The notes under the pieces were generated by a model. That model searched no databases. It worked only from the letters and a program-made list of their open reading frames with translations, and was not told the origin of the DNA. This document shows positions 14,104 through 14,487 of a stretch of 14,487 bases of DNA, one piece after another. This stretch comes from Anaerolineae bacterium (GTDB lineage: Bacteria; Chloroflexota; Anaerolineae; DRVO01): positions 1-14,487 of the forward strand of contig JAAYAV010000002.1 of NCBI GenBank assembly GCA_012719195.1. Reading direction: 5' to 3'. The translations under genes were made by a program, and so were the position numbers. Every line of letters starts with the position of its first letter. The stretch's first letter is position 1.

Positions 14104-14158
14104 GGCGAGAGGCCGGCCACACCGTTCGCTCTTTCGAGTCTAGATCTGCCCCCTCGCC

Positions 14159-14487
14159 TCACCAGCGTTCGTAGGAGACCAGCTCCTCCAGTGGCTTTCG
14201 CTGCTTGGGTCGGAACTCCCCCGCCGGATAGCCCAAAGGCGTGAAGGCGATGGGACGCGCGTCGTCCGGGAGGCCGAGGACCTGCCGCGCCGCGACCGGG
14301 TCGAACGCGCCGATCCAGCAGGTGCCCAGGCCCAGGTCGGCAGCGGCGAGGGTGAGGTGCTCGAAGACGATGCCGGCGTCGACGTCGGTGTAGTTGGCGC
14401 CGTCGGACCCGCGAACCCAGCCCGTGTCGGGCAATCCGACGATGGCGATGACTAGGGGCGGCTGCAGGAACCAGTCGCGCCCGTAGA
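14159..14487 (-). CDS. Nitroreductase family protein, C-terminal part (cut by window edge)
   Basis: Only the last 108 residues are visible; the gene's start lies beyond the right edge. The segment VDAGIVFEHLTLAAADLGLG, followed by TCWIGAFD and PIAFTPLGYPA, is typical of the C-terminal half of flavin-dependent nitroreductases, where the GLGTCWIG strand lies near the FMN site. Substrate cannot be read from this part; family members reduce nitroaromatics, quinones or flavins with NAD(P)H. The reading frame is open to the edge (YGRDWFLQPPLVIAIVGLP), so the apparent TTG at 14434 is not the real start. It is upstream of the kinase-like gene on the same strand, but 200 bp and a possible promoter separate them. 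Confidence 0.88.
   Translation of the reverse strand, partial: YGRDWFLQPPLVIAIVGLPDTGWVRGSDGANYTDVDAGIVFEHLTLAAADLGLGTCWIGAFDPVAARQVLGLPDDARPIAFTPLGYPAGEFRPKQRKPLEELVSYERW

Noticed and set aside
1..14487. CRISPR array, transfer RNA, insertion sequence or attachment site
   Set aside because: I found no spaced direct repeats, cloverleaf arms, transposase motifs or terminal inverted repeats. The Pro/Thr-coding tracts are the only repetitive DNA.

Overview
The window is 14.5 kb of GC-rich bacterial DNA that is almost fully coding. It holds 14 protein genes, two of them cut by the window edges, and I see no RNA gene, insertion sequence, CRISPR array or phage gene. The two secreted peptidase-like proteins carry long Pro/Thr/Ser stalks after their N-terminal hydrophobic segments. 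Together with the high GC, frequent GTG starts, a long-form hibernation factor and a UroD-like paralogue, this is the style of Chloroflexota (Anaerolineae-like). That assignment is an inference from style, not from a marker gene. Promoters resemble the sigma-70 type; one matches the consensus exactly.

Layout. Left block, minus strand: the first 35 codons of a two-component response regulator (1-107) and a divergent 786-residue transketolase-like enzyme (197-2557). A 328-bp intergenic region, carrying the promoter of the rightward genes, separates this block from a plus-strand block: long-form ribosome hibernation factor (2886-3509), an unrecognised protein with a nucleotidyltransferase-like N-terminal half (3641-4750), a low-molecular-weight phosphotyrosine phosphatase whose start overlaps the previous stop (4747-5217), a Gfo/Idh/MocA sugar dehydrogenase with its own promoter (5310-6374) and a metallo-beta-lactamase/beta-CASP ribonuclease (6476-7876). 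A GC-rich hairpin at 7899-7920 ends this block and faces a convergent minus-strand block.

Right block, minus strand, in transcription order: the 3' end of a nitroreductase (14159-14487), a cytidylate-kinase-like protein (13260-13958), a UroD-like methyltransferase-family protein (11912-13117), and then a compact four-gene operon. The operon contains a 75-residue small protein (11606-11833), a beta-propeller lipoprotein (10075-11622), an M23 metallopeptidase (9184-10056) and a C39-like papain-fold protein with TPR repeats (7964-9187). Three of its four junctions or starts are overlapping or nearly so.

How the genes relate. Most of the window is metabolic and housekeeping: central carbon, ribosome hibernation, RNA turnover and redox. 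The most coherent accessory unit is the surface operon, whose three exported products look like a cell-envelope remodelling or sensing set. The second is the translationally coupled pair of an uncharacterised transferase-like protein and a tyrosine phosphatase. Neither can be called a known system from sequence alone.
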